Assembly (NCBI GenBank): GCA_003439945.1
Contig: QVRM01004007.1
Span: forward strand, 744,001-808,000
DNA from: Dermanyssus gallinae
Taxonomy: Eukaryota; Arthropoda; Arachnida; Mesostigmata; Dermanyssidae
Length of the DNA: 64,000 bases
Reading direction: 5' to 3'
Under the pieces are notes generated by a model. That model saw only the letters and a list, made by a program, of their open reading frames with translations, was not told the origin of the DNA and made no database searches. The translations under genes were made by a program, and so were the position numbers. Of this stretch, positions 32,693 through 44,822 are shown piece after piece. Each line of letters begins with the position of its first letter. Positions within the stretch are counted from its first letter, which is position 1.

Positions 32693-33429
32693 GCAATTGC
32701 ATATTTGAATTATTTATTTAAACTGTAAAACTAATTCAATAGTGTGTCTTACATTTGCGTGATCTAGTCACGGCCGCTTTGTGCAAGTTGGTATTGATCT
32801 AAATAATCTAATCAATGAATTGCTTTTATGATGCTGTTTACGCATAGCATTGAAGAGCTTATCCGATGCAGATTCTGTAAATTTCAGTGACACTCAGGGA
32901 ACCCGTTGACTTGAGGAACTTCTATGAGTTTTGTCTCTTCTGCCTGCTAAGAAGATTGCACCTTAAATCACGACTAAACCACCGCCGTTTTTGGCATGCT
33001 CTACAATGCAAATGTGCACAAACCCCTGTCGCCGGTACACACTTCTGTCTCGTATTGTCCGAGAATAGAACAGACCGTCAACTGGCATCGCGCTTGTCAG
33101 CCGTCGATGAAGCCGTCGTACAGTGAACACTGTAGACGCATAACGTGGAACCTTCTTGTTGCGCTGGTATTAGCTTCAAACTCCACTTAGTATTCGCAGT
33201 AGTCCTGACTGCTACTAGTGGTGTATGTGCATAACGCATTCCTAAAACACTTATAATTAAGATAGCTTAAGCAATTCAACGACCTGGACGGCTCTCTCTG
33301 GCATGATATCAGTTTCCCAGAACTCGCTGTTGACTGTATTACTGAATATTGCTTACTGACCGAACGCTAGGGCGGTTGTTCATTTGTCGGGGGCCGCTAC
33401 GAAGAAGGCAAGTGAACCTCCTAGAACTA

Positions 33430-33640
33430 ATGGCGGCGGGCGACCTGGCCCAAAAGACTCAACACCTCTTACAAATGCCAAAAGCCAGGCCACAAATCCC
33501 TATACTGCAAAAAGACTAAAGCCTCAACGGCCTGCCACATGTATCACCACCCGGAGCACATGGTTAATGATTGCAAAGCTAAGGTAGAGAGACGCCTTGT
33601 TCGCCGCGGCACGATGACATGCCAATTTCACAAGGTGTAG
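33430..33640 (+). pseudogene. Possible gag zinc-knuckle fragment
   Basis: One frame reads YKCQKPGHKSLYC, then ACHMYHHPEHMVNDC. Both match the CX2CX4HX4C spacing with one Cys replaced in each (first Cys to Ser, second Cys to Tyr). A basic stretch (KAKVERRLVRR) follows. This fits the nucleocapsid part of an LTR-retrotransposon gag. No pol sequence is adjacent. Confidence 0.4.
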
Positions 33641-34256
33641 GTGTCGAGAGACCGTATCCCATACACACACAAAACGGATCATAAAAAGCACAACAGGGAA
33701 ACAGCAGGCGTGAAAAGCAAAACAGGGTATGATCAAGTGAGGCACAAATAGACGAGCACAAAGGCTACACATAGCCCCTAAAGCGATTGCACAATCATTG
33801 GGGAGTAGTAGAGAAAGATTTGCACAAACGTCGGGGGCTGATCGAGACGGAGTGCCAGACACAGGGGAAGGGAGACAACCAAACAGCCAGACCCCTCAGT
33901 CTCCACTTACCTTCACGGTAGGAGTCGCGCGCTGTTTTCCCCCATATGGACAAACCACATGTGTGCTAAGATGACACAAAACGAACTAACGGAGTAAGTA
34001 AACGCAGGAAAATGACTCCCATGGTTTCAATTAAATTCCTTGCCATCCCGAACCTGGGGATGGCGGGAAACAGGTGTGGTGGCTCTGAGAGTCCTCTAGA
34101 CTAACGACTGATGGCTGGCAGTTATGTATGTGCATGATGCGTATCAGAAATCCCTCTAAAACTCAATTCAAACTACATACATAAACGTGATATCCATTCC
34201 TCAGAACTCAAAAGTATGTATCGATGAAACAACGGTCTTACAGATATATATGTATA
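33641..34256. other. Anonymous DNA
   Basis: No gene seen between the knuckle fragment and the first mariner. Confidence 0.5.
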
Positions 34257-34258
34257 TA

Positions 34259-35537
34259 CAGGTAGTTCAACAAGTTCTTAAAATGAGCTTTTCAGAATTC
34301 GAATTTTGGCGCGCTTTCACCGCTATTGGAAACGGCAACTTTTCGAATGCTAGCAGTCAAAATATTATGGTGATTGGCCGTTGCGATTTCGTTTGATCGC
34401 TTTTCCCGTGCAACGTATCGGCGTGATTTTGAAAAATGGAGAAAAAAGAGTTTCGAGTGGTTATCAAGCATTTTTATTTCAAAGGTTGGAATGCGACCCA
34501 AGTGAAAACTGAGTTAGACGAGGTGTACGGTGACTCTGCGCCATGTTTTGCCACTGTTTCCAACAGTTAAAAAGAGGCCGCAGGAGCACCGAGGATGAAC
34601 TACGTTCAGGACGCCCAAAAACGGCAACTGATGAGGAAAACGTAGAAAAAGTGCGGAAAATCGTTGCCGCAGATAAGCGAGTGAACATTAGGGAGATAGC
34701 GGAGGCCTTGGGGATCAGTTTGGGTAGAGTGCATTTCATCCTGCACAAAAACTTGAAGATGAAAAATCTCAGAGCAAAATGGGTGCCGCATCTGCTCAAC
34801 CAAGGCCAAAAAGACGCGCGTGTTTCCGCTTCACAGCGAAATTTGGCCAAGATGTCGAAAAATCCGTCGGATTTTTGGCGCAGATTCGTGACCGTCGATG
34901 AAAGCTGGGTCCATCACTACACTCCCGAGACCCAAGAAGCATCTCGTCAATGGTGTGCATCTGGTGAAGGACCTCCGAAGAGGGTGCGGACAACGGCATC
35001 GGCCGGAAAGATGATGGCTACGGTTTTTTGGGACCAACATGGAATAATTCTGGTCGACTACCTTGTGAGCGGTAAAACGATCACGGGAGAATATTATGCA
35101 AGACTGTTGGACTGCCTAAAGCAAGAACTCATCGTGAAACGGCCCGCTTTGCAGAAGAAGGTTGTCCTGTTTCACCAGGACAATGCTCCCGCACACAAGT
35201 CGCGGCAAGCAACGGCAAAACTGGCCCAACTGAGGTTCGAACTTATTGAACAACCTTCCTATTCTCCAGACCTGGCCCTTTCTGATTATTACTCTTCGAA
35301 CATTTGAAGAATAGTCTCGGTGGAAAGCGTTTTTCCAGCAATGAAGAGGTTAAGGCTGCTGTCAATGCCTATTTTCAGTCTAAAGACGCGGAATTCTACT
35401 CAAGAGGTATAAATGCTCTGAAATCTCGGTGGGAAAAGTGTATTGAGCTTCTCGGGGAGTATATCGAATAAGAAAGAATTAAAAACAAGATTTGGAAAAT
35501 TCTTGGTTTTCATTTTAAGAACTTGTTGAACTACCTG
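34259..35537 (+). mobile_element. mariner element, copy 1 (1,279 bp)
   Basis: Inverted ends CAGGTAGTTCAACAAGTTCTTA (left) and the complement at 35514-35537 (right), flanked by TA at 34257-34258 and 35538-35539 within TA-rich sequence. The internal transposase frame is disrupted by a 10-bp deletion and a 1-bp deletion. It belongs to the same family as 60647-61941. Confidence 0.93.
34436..35471 (+). pseudogene. mariner transposase, copy 1 (frameshifted)
   Basis: Starts MEKKEFRVV. The N-terminal HTH region continues to PCFATVSN, where 10 bases present in copy 2 are missing (near 34559). From there the frame is open to 35307 and carries HTH2 (VNIREIAEALGISLGRV), VDESWVHHY with the first catalytic Asp, and FWDQHGIILVDYL. 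HQDNAPAH and YSPDLALSDY follow, 34 residues between the Asps: the mariner D,D34D signature. A 1-bp deletion after SDY (near 35290) shifts the last ~60 residues. All three catalytic Asps are intact in this copy. Confidence 0.9.
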
Positions 35538-35539
35538 TA

Positions 35540-36299
35540 TACATATATATGCAAAAAAATTTGTATATATATTAGGAATACCTTTTAGACGTTTCTGATG
35601 CAGTCTCACTTGGCGGCTAATTGCGGTTAATACTAACGAGTACTAATGGAAAGAAAAGCATCGAGCACTAGGGTCTTCTCTGCTTAACGGTCCGTTAGTT
35701 GACTGATACTGGCACTCATTTCCAGTGTACCTATCTGGAATGATTGGCAGCTTATCTGCAGAGACATTTAAAATAATGTCTGGTACCACATCTTTGCCAT
35801 TTTACTAGCGGCGTCCATTTCGTTTCTATTAGAACCCAGCTTCTAATGTTTTACCTTGATTTTGACGAAATGTCGCAAGTTTTCTGAAATGTGTGTGAAG
35901 TTACTTGTAGTAACATAGTAAACTAATCGTGCCATGATCAATGTCTCAGTTTCACTGAGTTCTGGCTAGTAAGTGAAAGTTCAATATTATAACTTAGGAC
36001 CGCTGCAATAACATCCCTACTACGTGCTGCGCAACCGCGCAGTCAACTCGCGTTTGGTAAATAGGGAAAGCACATTATTTAAAGGCCTTTGTTGTTATTG
36101 TCGGCAGTAGGGCCGCTCCGTGATCGCGTTTACAAATAAACAATTCTATGTACTAATTAACTCGTTTATTGGTCACGGTGTGGGCAATTAATACGTCTAC
36201 TGCTTAAGCCTCGACGCCTTAAGTTATGAAAGTATAATGCACTTAAATTGCTCCTAAACTGACACCTGCACTCGACTTCGTCAACTGTATCGTTCTCGG
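35540..36299. other. AT-rich DNA, no gene seen
   Basis: Nothing recognisable between mariner copy 1 and the leader of LINE B. Confidence 0.5.
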
Positions 36300-36749
36300 C
36301 CGCCTTCTCCTAGGCGCACTGTTCTCCATAGCGAACGGACATCGTTGTGACAAACACTATATCGGTCACTATCTCATTTAGTGATCTCAGTTAGTGATTT
36401 AGCGCCAAGGTGTACGGACGTGTGTGTACGGAGCTCCGACAGGTTACGCTTGCTTGTGTGAACGCAGGAGGACAAACACAGAGAGTGGCATACCATGGTA
36501 ATGCGTGAAGTTCAGTGATCATTTCGGTGTATTGTGTGTGGTAGTACGACAAGGGGGTAAGGAGACAGACCGCAGTAAAGTTTGGTTGAGTCCGTTACAG
36601 CGGAACGAAGCAAAACGAAACCACCCACGCAGCAGTCGAGAGTCTCCGAGCGGTCCGTTGCGCATACAGATTCAAATTCTAACGGCTGCTCAGGTTAAGT
36701 GAGTTAAGACAGTGTGTAGGTGTATTTAGGTGAGTGAGCCAATTTCAAT

Positions 36750-37376
36750 ATGGCAAGTGATGCTGGATCATCGCCTGGTGGGATAGGGTCCACGACACCC
36801 AGCCCAATGGATTCAACTATGAATCTCCCAGGCTACACGCGCAGCGGCGGCTTAAGATACGTGCCGGCCAGCTCATTGTCAGTATGCAATTGTGGAGGTG
36901 TATTAGAAAAAAGAAAGGTGGCTGAGCGCAGCCCTCCATATACAGGCTGCGCCGCCTGTGAGATGAATACACGAATGACAGCGGAAATGGAGTTGGCAAA
37001 GAAAAGCGCTAAGACATGGTGCGATACAGCACAAGCTATGCAGGATCGCTGGCAGAGCATTATTACAGATGTCCAGCAGAGGCTAACAAGAATGGAAGAG
37101 AGAGAGGCTCAAGTTGAGGAGAAGCAGAGGCGCGCAGTAATCATACAGCAGGAATTAGCCGCAATGATCGAAGAAATCAAGCAAAAGGTGAATGATAATA
37201 AAAAACAGCGGCATAGTGGCGATAACAACGAAATAGTTGATGAGCTAAGAGAAAGGCTAGCTGCTGTTGAGGAAGCAACGTCAACGGTAGCGGCAAATGT
37301 CGAAGATATGGAGAAATGGATCCGGGGAAAAAAGGAGGAAGACGAGAGGCGCACTGCTGAAGAGGAGGCAGGTTAA
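36750..37376 (+). pseudogene. LINE B ORF1, N-terminal part: Cys motif and coiled coil
   Basis: Starts MASDAGSSPGG. A Ser/Pro/Gly-rich head of about 45 residues is followed by a small cysteine cluster (CNCGG ... GCAAC), then a long charged coiled coil (about residues 75-205, heptad-rich, e.g. RMEEREAQVEEKQRR). The coiled coil would trimerise or multimerise the RNA-binding ORF1 protein. The frame ends at TAA 37374-37376; the following domain lies in another frame, so a frameshift or small deletion separates them. Confidence 0.75.
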
Positions 37377-37379
37377 TCA

Positions 37380-38252
37380 GGTGGCTATTAATACAGGAGG
37401 GGTTTATTTTATCACTATGAGGGGCCGAGGAGTAAGGGATATTGTGGCAGCAACAAAGCAATATATTCAAATGTTCAATAATGTGGAACATAGGCTAGTG
37501 TTTCATGGGGGACTGGTAGATGTGTTTCAGACTCGGGATATAGAAGGTGCTGTGAATGAGATAAGCACACACATACAAAACCTGATAGAATTTTGCAAAC
37601 GGAGTAACGTAGTACTGACAGTGTGTTCGCTTCCAATGGTCGTGGATACTAAAGAAGGGCGGGACTATCGGGGTACGTGCAGGGCAGTCAATAGAAAAAT
37701 AATGCAGTTGGTCAGAGCAGCGAATTACGAATACTTGTCTCTTGAATACATTCAAGACAATCCAAGGGTCATGGCCTTTGATGGAGTGCACTACGGCGAG
37801 GTAGGTGCGGTACTAGCGGCACGGCCAATTGGCAAAAGAGCGTGTGATTGGCACAAAGTCAGGCCTACTATAATTAAAGTAGTCAATGCCCAAGTAGGAT
37901 ATAGGGCAACAGAGTACGTTAGGGGGATGCAGACGTGGAATCAACAAAATCAGCGCAGCGCACCGGAAATGCGAGTCCCAAACACAATTTTTCCGGCACG
38001 CGGTATGGGCATTTAAACGAGGGGCAAACGGTACGCTACAGACACACAGGATGGGACAACAGATACAGGGACATAAGAGAGATGAGGGAACAGCATGGAT
38101 ACAGGGAAGAGTGGGGCAACAGGTACAGGGGGAAACGGGACAACGGGAGCTCTTTCTCGAGGGAGGGGGAACACATAGAAGCAGCGGAGATCAAGGGGGC
38201 ATTGGAAGTGATCAGACGGTTGGCCATCAGTGGCATCGAGGGGAGGAGATGA
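37380..38252 (+). pseudogene. LINE B ORF1, C-terminal part: SGNH-esterase-like domain
   Basis: The frame 37297-38016 has VYFITMRGRGVRDI, RLVFHGGLVDVF (a degenerate GxND block), VLTVCSLPMV, AVNRKIM and FDGVHYGEVGAVLAA, whose D-x-x-H is the SGNH block V. Block I (the GDS serine) is not visible and was probably lost at the upstream junction. After a frameshift near 38000 the basic tail (RYRDIREMREQHGY ... EVIRRLA) continues to TGA 38250-38252. CR1-type ORF1 esterases bind membranes or nucleic acid; this role is inferred from family knowledge. Confidence 0.65.
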
Positions 38253-39403
38253 AGGTTGGCCTAAGATGCAAAAGAGGAAGCAGGGCAAAAGGAAAGCCTA
38301 GGAGTAATGTTCCTTTTGAACGGGTTGCCATGCTAATTATGAGGGGGAGGAGGCGAAGTGGAATGTGGGAAGAATTATATAAATTACTAACAATAAGGTC
38401 TGTGGATATCATGATAGTAACGGAAACGCATTTGCGGGAGATGGAAGTGCCGCCGGGTTTAAAGGGATATAATTGGTATAGTACAAATCGGAATACGGAC
38501 AATGGAGAAAACAGGTTTGGGGGAGTTGGGATATTAACTAGGGATGCTATTTCGTGCGAAGAAGTTGTGAATGCCAAAATGAAGGATCTGGTGGTTATAG
38601 AGATACGCATGGAAAGGACAATCGGGGCCGTAATGGGGGTATACAGAGCGCCAAGCAACACGGAAGAAGAAGATGACCAGCTATTTGAAAGGGTATATAA
38701 AGTAATGGAGGAATATCAGGATAAAGGAAGGGTAATATGTTTGGGAGATTGGAATGCACATATCGAACAGCTAGATGGACGAGAAGACAGAGCGGGCACA
38801 AGACTAATACAATTAGCAGAGTCGAGTGAGGCCCAAATTTTAAATTTGGACCTGCGGGTAGAAGGGAGATATACGTACACGCAGGGGGATAGAAACTCCT
38901 GCGTAGATTATGTACTGACGAAGGGTAAAATAGATAAATGGGTAGAAGAAATCAAGATAGACGAAGAGAAAACATACAATGTTGGAAGTGATCATAATTG
39001 GGTAGAAGTGAGTGGGAGGAAGAAGAAGCCAGGACGCGTAGTTGTACAAAAGAAATGTTTGGATAAACACGAATGGGCACAGAAAGTAGAATATATAAAA
39101 CAGCTCTTAGTGGCAAATGGGGAAAGGCAGGTAGACGAGATGCATAGGAATATTAAGAAGGCATATGACAAGTGTTGTAAGATAGGGAGGGGAGCTCAAA
39201 AGGGAGGAGAACGAGGATGGTGGAGTGATGAAATAAATACGGCAATAATGGAAAGGAAAAGGTGGAGTAAGGAGCATAGAAAGGTAATGGGAAGGGACAC
39301 AGACAAAGCAGAAAAGTATTGGGAAAATTACAAGGAAGCCAAGAATAAAGCTCAAATGTTAATACAGGATGCAATTAAAAACGCAAAAAAAGAGATAATT
39401 TAA
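38249..39403 (+). pseudogene. LINE B ORF2, endonuclease part
   Basis: ATG at 38249-38251 overlaps the ORF1 stop TGA (ATGA), and I chose this start for that reason; the same frame is open upstream only by chance. The APE-type endonuclease shows IVTETHL (catalytic Glu), CLGDWNAH (Asp, Asn), CVDYVLTKG (Asp) and GSDHNWV (Asp, His). The first-block Asn is not seen (MLIMRGRRR instead). A basic linker (RKRWSKEHRKVM) leads towards RT. The frame ends at TAA 39401-39403, where a frameshift moves the protein to the next frame. Confidence 0.8.
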
Positions 39404-40254
39404 CAGGATTTTAGGGGCCCCCAAGGGCCAGCGAGCCAAACAGTTTTGAGACTATGTCAGACAGGAAAACCCAAGAATGACAAATAACGTCCAGGACGGA
39501 ACATACAGAATAGATGAAATGGACACCGCGTTACAAGCACTATTTTTTACGACTAACGTGAGCAGTATAGAAAAGACAAGAACTAGCACAGAAATTACAA
39601 TCACAGCAGACGAGATCGAAAGCGTGTTAAAAACAATGAATCCAAAAACGGCGTGTGGTCTTGACGGGATTTCGGTAGGAATTGTACAGGCTTTGGGAAA
39701 AGAGTACGTGCATTATCTAACGAAGCAATTTAATAATATATTTGGAGGGGGCAGAATCCCGGAGGGTTGGCGCAAGGGAAGAGTTTCTCTTATTCCCAAG
39801 GAGGGGGTAGATAATGACACTCTACAAAATAGGCGACCGATCACAATTACACCTATAGCGTATCGAATATTTATGCAAGTGTTTAAAAATAGGCTGCAGA
39901 GTATTCTGGAGACAAATGAGAAAATAGGAGAATGGCAATGCGGATTTAAAAAAGGATATAGGCTAGACGATCACCTTTTCCTACCAAGTCAGGTTGTCGA
40001 AACATCGAGATTGCGGGGACAAGGGTGTGTGGCAGGATTTTTAGATCTTAAGAAAGCATATGATATGGTGGACAGAACAAAGTTGTAGAAAATTATGCTA
40101 GAGGAGGGTTTGGAGGGAAGTTGGGTAGAGTTGCTAGAAGAAACCTACAGAAATAACACGGTAAGAATAATAATAGCAGCCGAACAATCTAGAGAGTTCA
40201 TAGTCGCTAAGGGGGTCAGGCAAGGCTGTCCGTTGTCATCGGTTATTTTTTTTT
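39404..40254 (+). pseudogene. LINE B ORF2, RT part 1
   Basis: The frame resumes with a TGA (39447-39449) where Trp is expected, then DYVRQENPRM. RT motif 1 is TACGLDGISV, motif 2 RRPITITPIAYRIF, motif A LDLKKAYDMVD (first catalytic Asp) and motif B GVRQGCPLSS. A TAG at 40086-40088 interrupts just after motif A. At a run of nine or ten Ts (about 40245-40254) the frame shifts by one base. Confidence 0.85.
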
Positions 40255-41469
40255 ATGTATATAGAGAGAATAGCGCGAAGGATTAATAAAACGGGTTTAG
40301 GGTGGCAGATAGGGGAAAAAGGTGTATATATCAAGACACCTGTGCTGCTGTTTGCTGATGATATGGTAGTGTTAGAGCGGGGCACTAGCGAGGTTCAACA
40401 AATGTTGAATGCATGTGGGGAAGCAGCGGAGGAACTAGACATGGTGTTTAATGAAAAAAAGAGCGCAATTTTAGTATTTAACGGAATTAGGGAGGAAAGA
40501 AAGCTTGTAGTACAGGGGAAGGAATTGGAGTATAAAAGTGAGTACAAGTATCTTGGGGTGACAATGACTACAGGGAGGAATTATCTAGAAAAAGAAGAGC
40601 TATTACGGAGGAAGAAAGTTGAAAGAGGAAGAAATGCAGTAAGGTGTAAGGGCCTCTGGGGGTTTAACAAATATATAGTAACAAGGAATATATGGAAGGC
40701 CATGTATGTGCCAGGATTGACCTTTGCTAATGCCTCTCTGGTCCACAGCGCGGGGTTAGGAAAGAAGTTAGAAACAATACAAAGAGAAGTGATAAGATTT
40801 GCATTGGGTTGCCGTTTTAATTGCGCTAGGGAATTTCTTGAGGGCGATGGAGGAATGTCAAAATTTATACAAAGGGAAGTACAAAGTAAGCTAAGATTTA
40901 GTGTTAGGATTAAAAGTGTCACAAATAAAAGATGGGTTAAACAGATGCAGCTGGTAAAGACGGCACTAAAGATGAAAACGAAGTGGGATCGCAGAGTAGA
41001 ATTTGCAGCTAGGGAGATTGGGTACAATAGTCAGCAATGGGCCAGAGCGGGAATATCGGAGAAGATGGTGAAATTGAGGGTGAACAAGTCAGATACAGGC
41101 AAATGGAAATTGGCGATGGGTTCCAGATCGAGTTTGGCAAGTATATATGGAAAGGAAAAGACGGAAAGGGGCGGGGTAGAATGGGTATACGATAATTCAA
41201 GAGCGAGCGGGCTATTGGCAGATGCCAGGGCAGGGATGTTGGATACAAGGATACAAAGAGCTAAATATATGGAGGGACAAAGTACAGAATGTCTAGCATG
41301 TGGGCTAGGGAATGAGTCAATTGAGCATATTGTTAAAGAATGTACAGCCCTAGGGGGAAGCAGAGATATAGAGCTGTCGGATGCCCTAGCTCTAGGACCA
41401 AACGTTAGAAAGGACCTGGTCGATATTACAAAGAAGAGGCTGTCCCAATGGAAAGCAAATACTCAGTAG
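40255..41469 (+). pseudogene. LINE B ORF2, RT part 2 and C-terminal domain
   Basis: Continues after the T-run frameshift with MYIERIARRI. RT motif C is LLFADDMVVL (catalytic Asp pair); the thumb has YKYLGVTM. A long helical region (about 250 residues) ends in CLACGLGNESIEHIVKEC, the C-x2-C...H...C motif of CR1-like LINEs. The stop at 41467-41469 is 130 bases before the tandem-repeat tail. This part is fully open for 404 codons. Confidence 0.85.
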
Positions 41470-41601
41470 GTATGGAAGTGTACATTGATTATTCAGATGC
41501 ATAGGTAACATATATGCTGCCGTTCTAAGCGCCCCTGATAAAAAAGGGTGACATGTGTATTTAGGTATGCATGCCAAGCGAATAATAAATCAATCAATCA
41601 T

Positions 41602-42689
41602 TTACGTTTTTTGTTGCCGAATGGCGCACCGATTTCTTAAACGAGTACACTACCATCATGTTTGCATTTGTCTATGCGCTTACATTTTAACCAATCCAGT
41701 TAGTTTATTAGGTATTTATTAGCATACTACATTTAGTTATTAATATTATGCATACTTCTGCTTGTATCTAGGCCAATTAGATTATTTGGCATAGGGCCAG
41801 TTTTTGGTCATATGCCAAGCAGCTGCTATTTCACAAAATATTCTCTAATTGGAACCATGTGTTTCGTGTCTTCTCACACTTCAAAATAATCCATGCACGT
41901 GCCAGAGATATAACGACGAACAGTGTTTTTGTTATTTATTAAAACTAGCGGTGTCGACAGAAACTATCGATGTTGTTTCTCTTCAGCAAACAGAAAATAC
42001 TACGTGTCTGTTTTTATTTATCATAAAAGGTTAATGCTCGTTGCAAGTTTAAATCAGACAAAGAGACTGTTTAACTGATACGCTATGTCGAGACGTGACC
42101 TGTTACGTCGTCGCTGTATCCTCGAACCATTGCGACAAACATCCTTTTTTGCTCAATGTCCTTGAACCGGCCCGCCTTCATCCGAATTTTAGTAAATTAG
42201 GGCACACTAAAAACTCTTTTTACGTGCAGCAACACTAATGTGTTTAACAGTGATACTTCTAATGAGTAAACAACGTATTTGGCTTGAAAGGTCTCTAGCG
42301 TTGCCTTGGCGACGAGTTAATACCATTATCGCGAGAACACATAGAAATTCACAAAAATGGTTTCAGATATATCTATAAACAGGCGCTTTCGACGTCTCCA
42401 ATCATTTCGCTAAACAGTTATCTACTATTTAAATTGTTTTCTAATTTTATTCTAAAATTAACCGTTTCCCATTTGACTGGAGGCAACACCGACAAATTTC
42501 GTAAATGTTATCAGTCTGGACCATTCTATGTTTGTCTTGTGTTCGATTGCAGTAGCCCAAGCACTTCAAATGAATCAAACCAAGATAATATTCAACCATC
42601 GCAGCTCACCCGATTGACATGTCTTCATAAAGAGCTCGTCCTTTTTATTATTAAGTATGGAATCACTGTATGGCACGTTCTCTACTCAC
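41602..42689. other. AT-rich DNA, no gene seen
   Basis: No recognisable feature between LINE B and the next LINE fragment. Confidence 0.5.
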
Positions 42690-43230
42690 CTCCGCTTGCG
42701 CAAAAGGGTACAGCAAAGCAAAGAAGCACCTTTGACTGCTTATCCGGAGAAGTAAAGAAGGCTACTGAACGAAGCTATGCGAGAAGGTGGAGACATGCCC
42801 TTGGGGTACAGGCTACCGCATCGCAGTTAAGAAGTTGAAGACAACCTTGCACTACTTCAGATCATCAAGCAAACTAACAAGAAAGGCAATTGAGGTCATT
42901 GTATCTGAGTGTTCACTCCTACTACCAGGTGAGATGATCGGGCATACCCAAGCCGATTCCGGTGACGGTGAAAGAGGTGTTGAATGCGGCATGAATGAGC
43001 CGACGGTATCTCGGAGGCGATCAAGACCCTCGCTAAGGAACATCCGAGTCGTAGACAGGTTTCTGATGAAGGGCCGCTTTCCGTCTCCCTGGAAAAGAGT
43101 GTGAGTAGTGCTGCTGCTATAGCCGGAAAACACCAGCCGGAGAACCATCATTATAGCGGCCATTCTGTCTACTCAGCATGGTAGGAAAGATGTTCGAGGA
43201 AATTACAGCAAATTGCCATAATTTCCTCGA
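42690..43230 (+). mobile_element. R1-clade LINE fragment: region before RT to RT motif 2
   Basis: Several frames together give the conserved order. CPWGTGYRIAVKKLK lies before RT; AIKTLAKEHPSR, then MKGRFPSPWKR follow (RT finger region); then KTPAGEPS..RPFCLLSMVGKMFEE (RT motif 2, near 43125-43200). Frameshifts and a stop break it. The fragment ends near 43230 without palm motifs. A 12-bp inverted repeat (TCGAGGAAATTA and complement) lies at its 3' end, around 43193-43231. Confidence 0.6.
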
Positions 43231-43239
43231 GCTATTTCA

Positions 43240-44640
43240 TGCGACATCCTCTATGTTTGTGGGTTTAAATTAATGTTTATTATACTGTACAGCGCTATAC
43301 AGACATCATGCTCTTTTATTGACCGTCCCTTACCTAGTGCAATTTGTTCGGCCAGAAACGTAGTAATCATCTGCTACACTCCTGTGTGGCTGTACAGCTA
43401 TTTTCTAGCACAAACCACTTCAGTAATCGGTGGCTCTTACTGCCAACTTTGCTGTCCGACAGCCATGGATATCAGCCAACTAATGTTTGTTCTCTGATAC
43501 TCTGAGCCATACGTCATGCACAGTGAGTTCAATTTAATGAATTGAAAGCACCGACACAATGAAGCTGGTTTTAGTTATCGCCTGTCGGCTGGTCGGTACC
43601 GGTGAGTTGAAGTTGTTGCGCTGCAGCTGTCGCCAGAAATCTCCTCAACCGCGGCTCGATGGATAGAGTGCGGCTATAGGTGTGATTGTATGTAATTATG
43701 TCTGTGGGGCGCGCAACGGCGAGAATAACCTCCCAAGTATTTGGCCCAAGTCTATACCAAACCGAGTTAGAGTCAAAGTCGCAACATTTAGGTAAAACTG
43801 ACTTTTTTTATCGTTTGGTGACCGCTTGGCAATCGTTGAGTCGGCACAATTATTAGACATATACAGCGCTTGTCTAGCGGTCACCACATGCTAAATTTGG
43901 AAATTTTAAATAACACAGAATTGGTGACGACCTTAGCGCGCGGAAAGCCGGTAAAGCTGAGCTGTTCGGAATATACTGCTGCTGACTTAACACGGTGACA
44001 TTAATGACGGACGTCATGTCTGTGATTTGTAAGAATTTAAGAATAAAAACGTAATTTGAAAACTATCGTTTCGGTGAAGCGGCTGGCTAGACATAATGCT
44101 AAGTAGCCATGTATTTTTAAACACACCAGCCAACGTTTTTAGGCCGTCTAGAGCTATCAGACGGCGCATATGACGATGACACGTTCTGAAGAGCGTAACT
44201 AGCGGGATCAAGCATGGAAAATTGGCCAAATTCACCGTTACCCATTTTAGACCAACGTGTATCTACTACTTGGTCAACTATTGCTTGAGGTTATGCGTTG
44301 CAAACTAAGAAGGTACTATGCAAGTACATACAATAGTATAGTTTAGTCTACATATCAACTCAAAATGCATGTGCCATAGAGTTTTGTACACTGATGACAA
44401 AGTGCCAGAGATTAAGTGAGGGGCCGTACTGAGTCTCTCAAGGATCCACACCTACCTTATATCTACTCTCTCGCACCCATCTATAACGATGCATATACAT
44501 ATACTCGTATAGGCTCTCCTCTGATTCACTTCCTTGGTTGTTGGTCTACCGCGCAGCGTAGTGTGCCGCCCCGGACGCCGCCAGGCAGATGGGTCGACTC
44601 AAGGAGAGACGAAAGGGAAGAAGGGAGCCCGTCAGCCTGG
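43240..44640. other. Anonymous DNA, no gene seen
   Basis: No supported feature between the LINE fragment and the BEL/Pao 3' LTR. Confidence 0.5.
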
Positions 44641-44822
44641 TAGCGACCGCTTAAAGACCACCCTCGACATCCCATACATCCCCACACGTCACGTCTCGCC
44701 ACTAGAACGGCGCCACTTTATAAACTCTCTGCGCGTCTCCAGCGCCATTATTGTCTGCTCGTATCTTATGTACGTCGCTCGAATTTCTTTTCGTTTAACA
44801 GTGGTGTCTGTCCTTAGTCTAG
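44641..44822 (-). repeat. BEL/Pao 3' LTR remnant
   Basis: Related to 47724-47905 along its length. CGCTTAAAGACC here corresponds to the TATTTAAG-containing segment of the other LTR. The strong divergence indicates an old insertion. Exact LTR borders are not visible. Confidence 0.6.

Larger units (their letters stand above)
30968..33420. other. Mixed AT-rich and GC-rich DNA with microsatellites; no gene recognised
   Basis: Contains a 14-base C run (31381-31394), a CTG-rich patch (31725-31755), a GC-rich stretch (31.8-32.3 kb) and two TA arrays (32441-32482 and 32641-32692). The GC-rich part could be a promoter or a solo LTR, but no protein domain is present. Confidence 0.5.
36300..41601 (+). 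mobile_element. LINE B: CR1/L2-like non-LTR retrotransposon with SGNH-type ORF1
   Basis: A nearly complete plus-strand LINE. A GC-balanced leader (about 36.3-36.75 kb) precedes ORF1 with coiled coil and SGNH-esterase-like domain (36750-38252), then ORF2 with APE endonuclease, RT and C-terminal Cys/His motif (38249-41469). The short 3'UTR ends in AATAAATCAATCAATCA (41585-41601) instead of poly(A). A tandem-repeat tail, no RNase H and an esterase-like ORF1 are features of CR1/L2-type elements. Lesions are few: two frameshifts in ORF1, two stops and two frameshifts in ORF2. The 5' boundary is not visible. Confidence 0.85.

Noticed and set aside
33360..33862. A complete gag gene near 33.4 kb
   Set aside because: Only two damaged zinc-knuckle-like motifs are visible; kept as a low-confidence fragment.
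38051..38248. Upstream extension of LINE B ORF2 to an ATG at 38051
   Set aside because: That segment overlaps the ORF1 tail; the ATGA overlap at 38249 is the more credible start.
38227..41248. Minus-strand open frames with Leu/Pro/Ser-rich translations across LINE B
   Set aside because: Antisense shadows of the purine-rich ORF2 strand; no domain.
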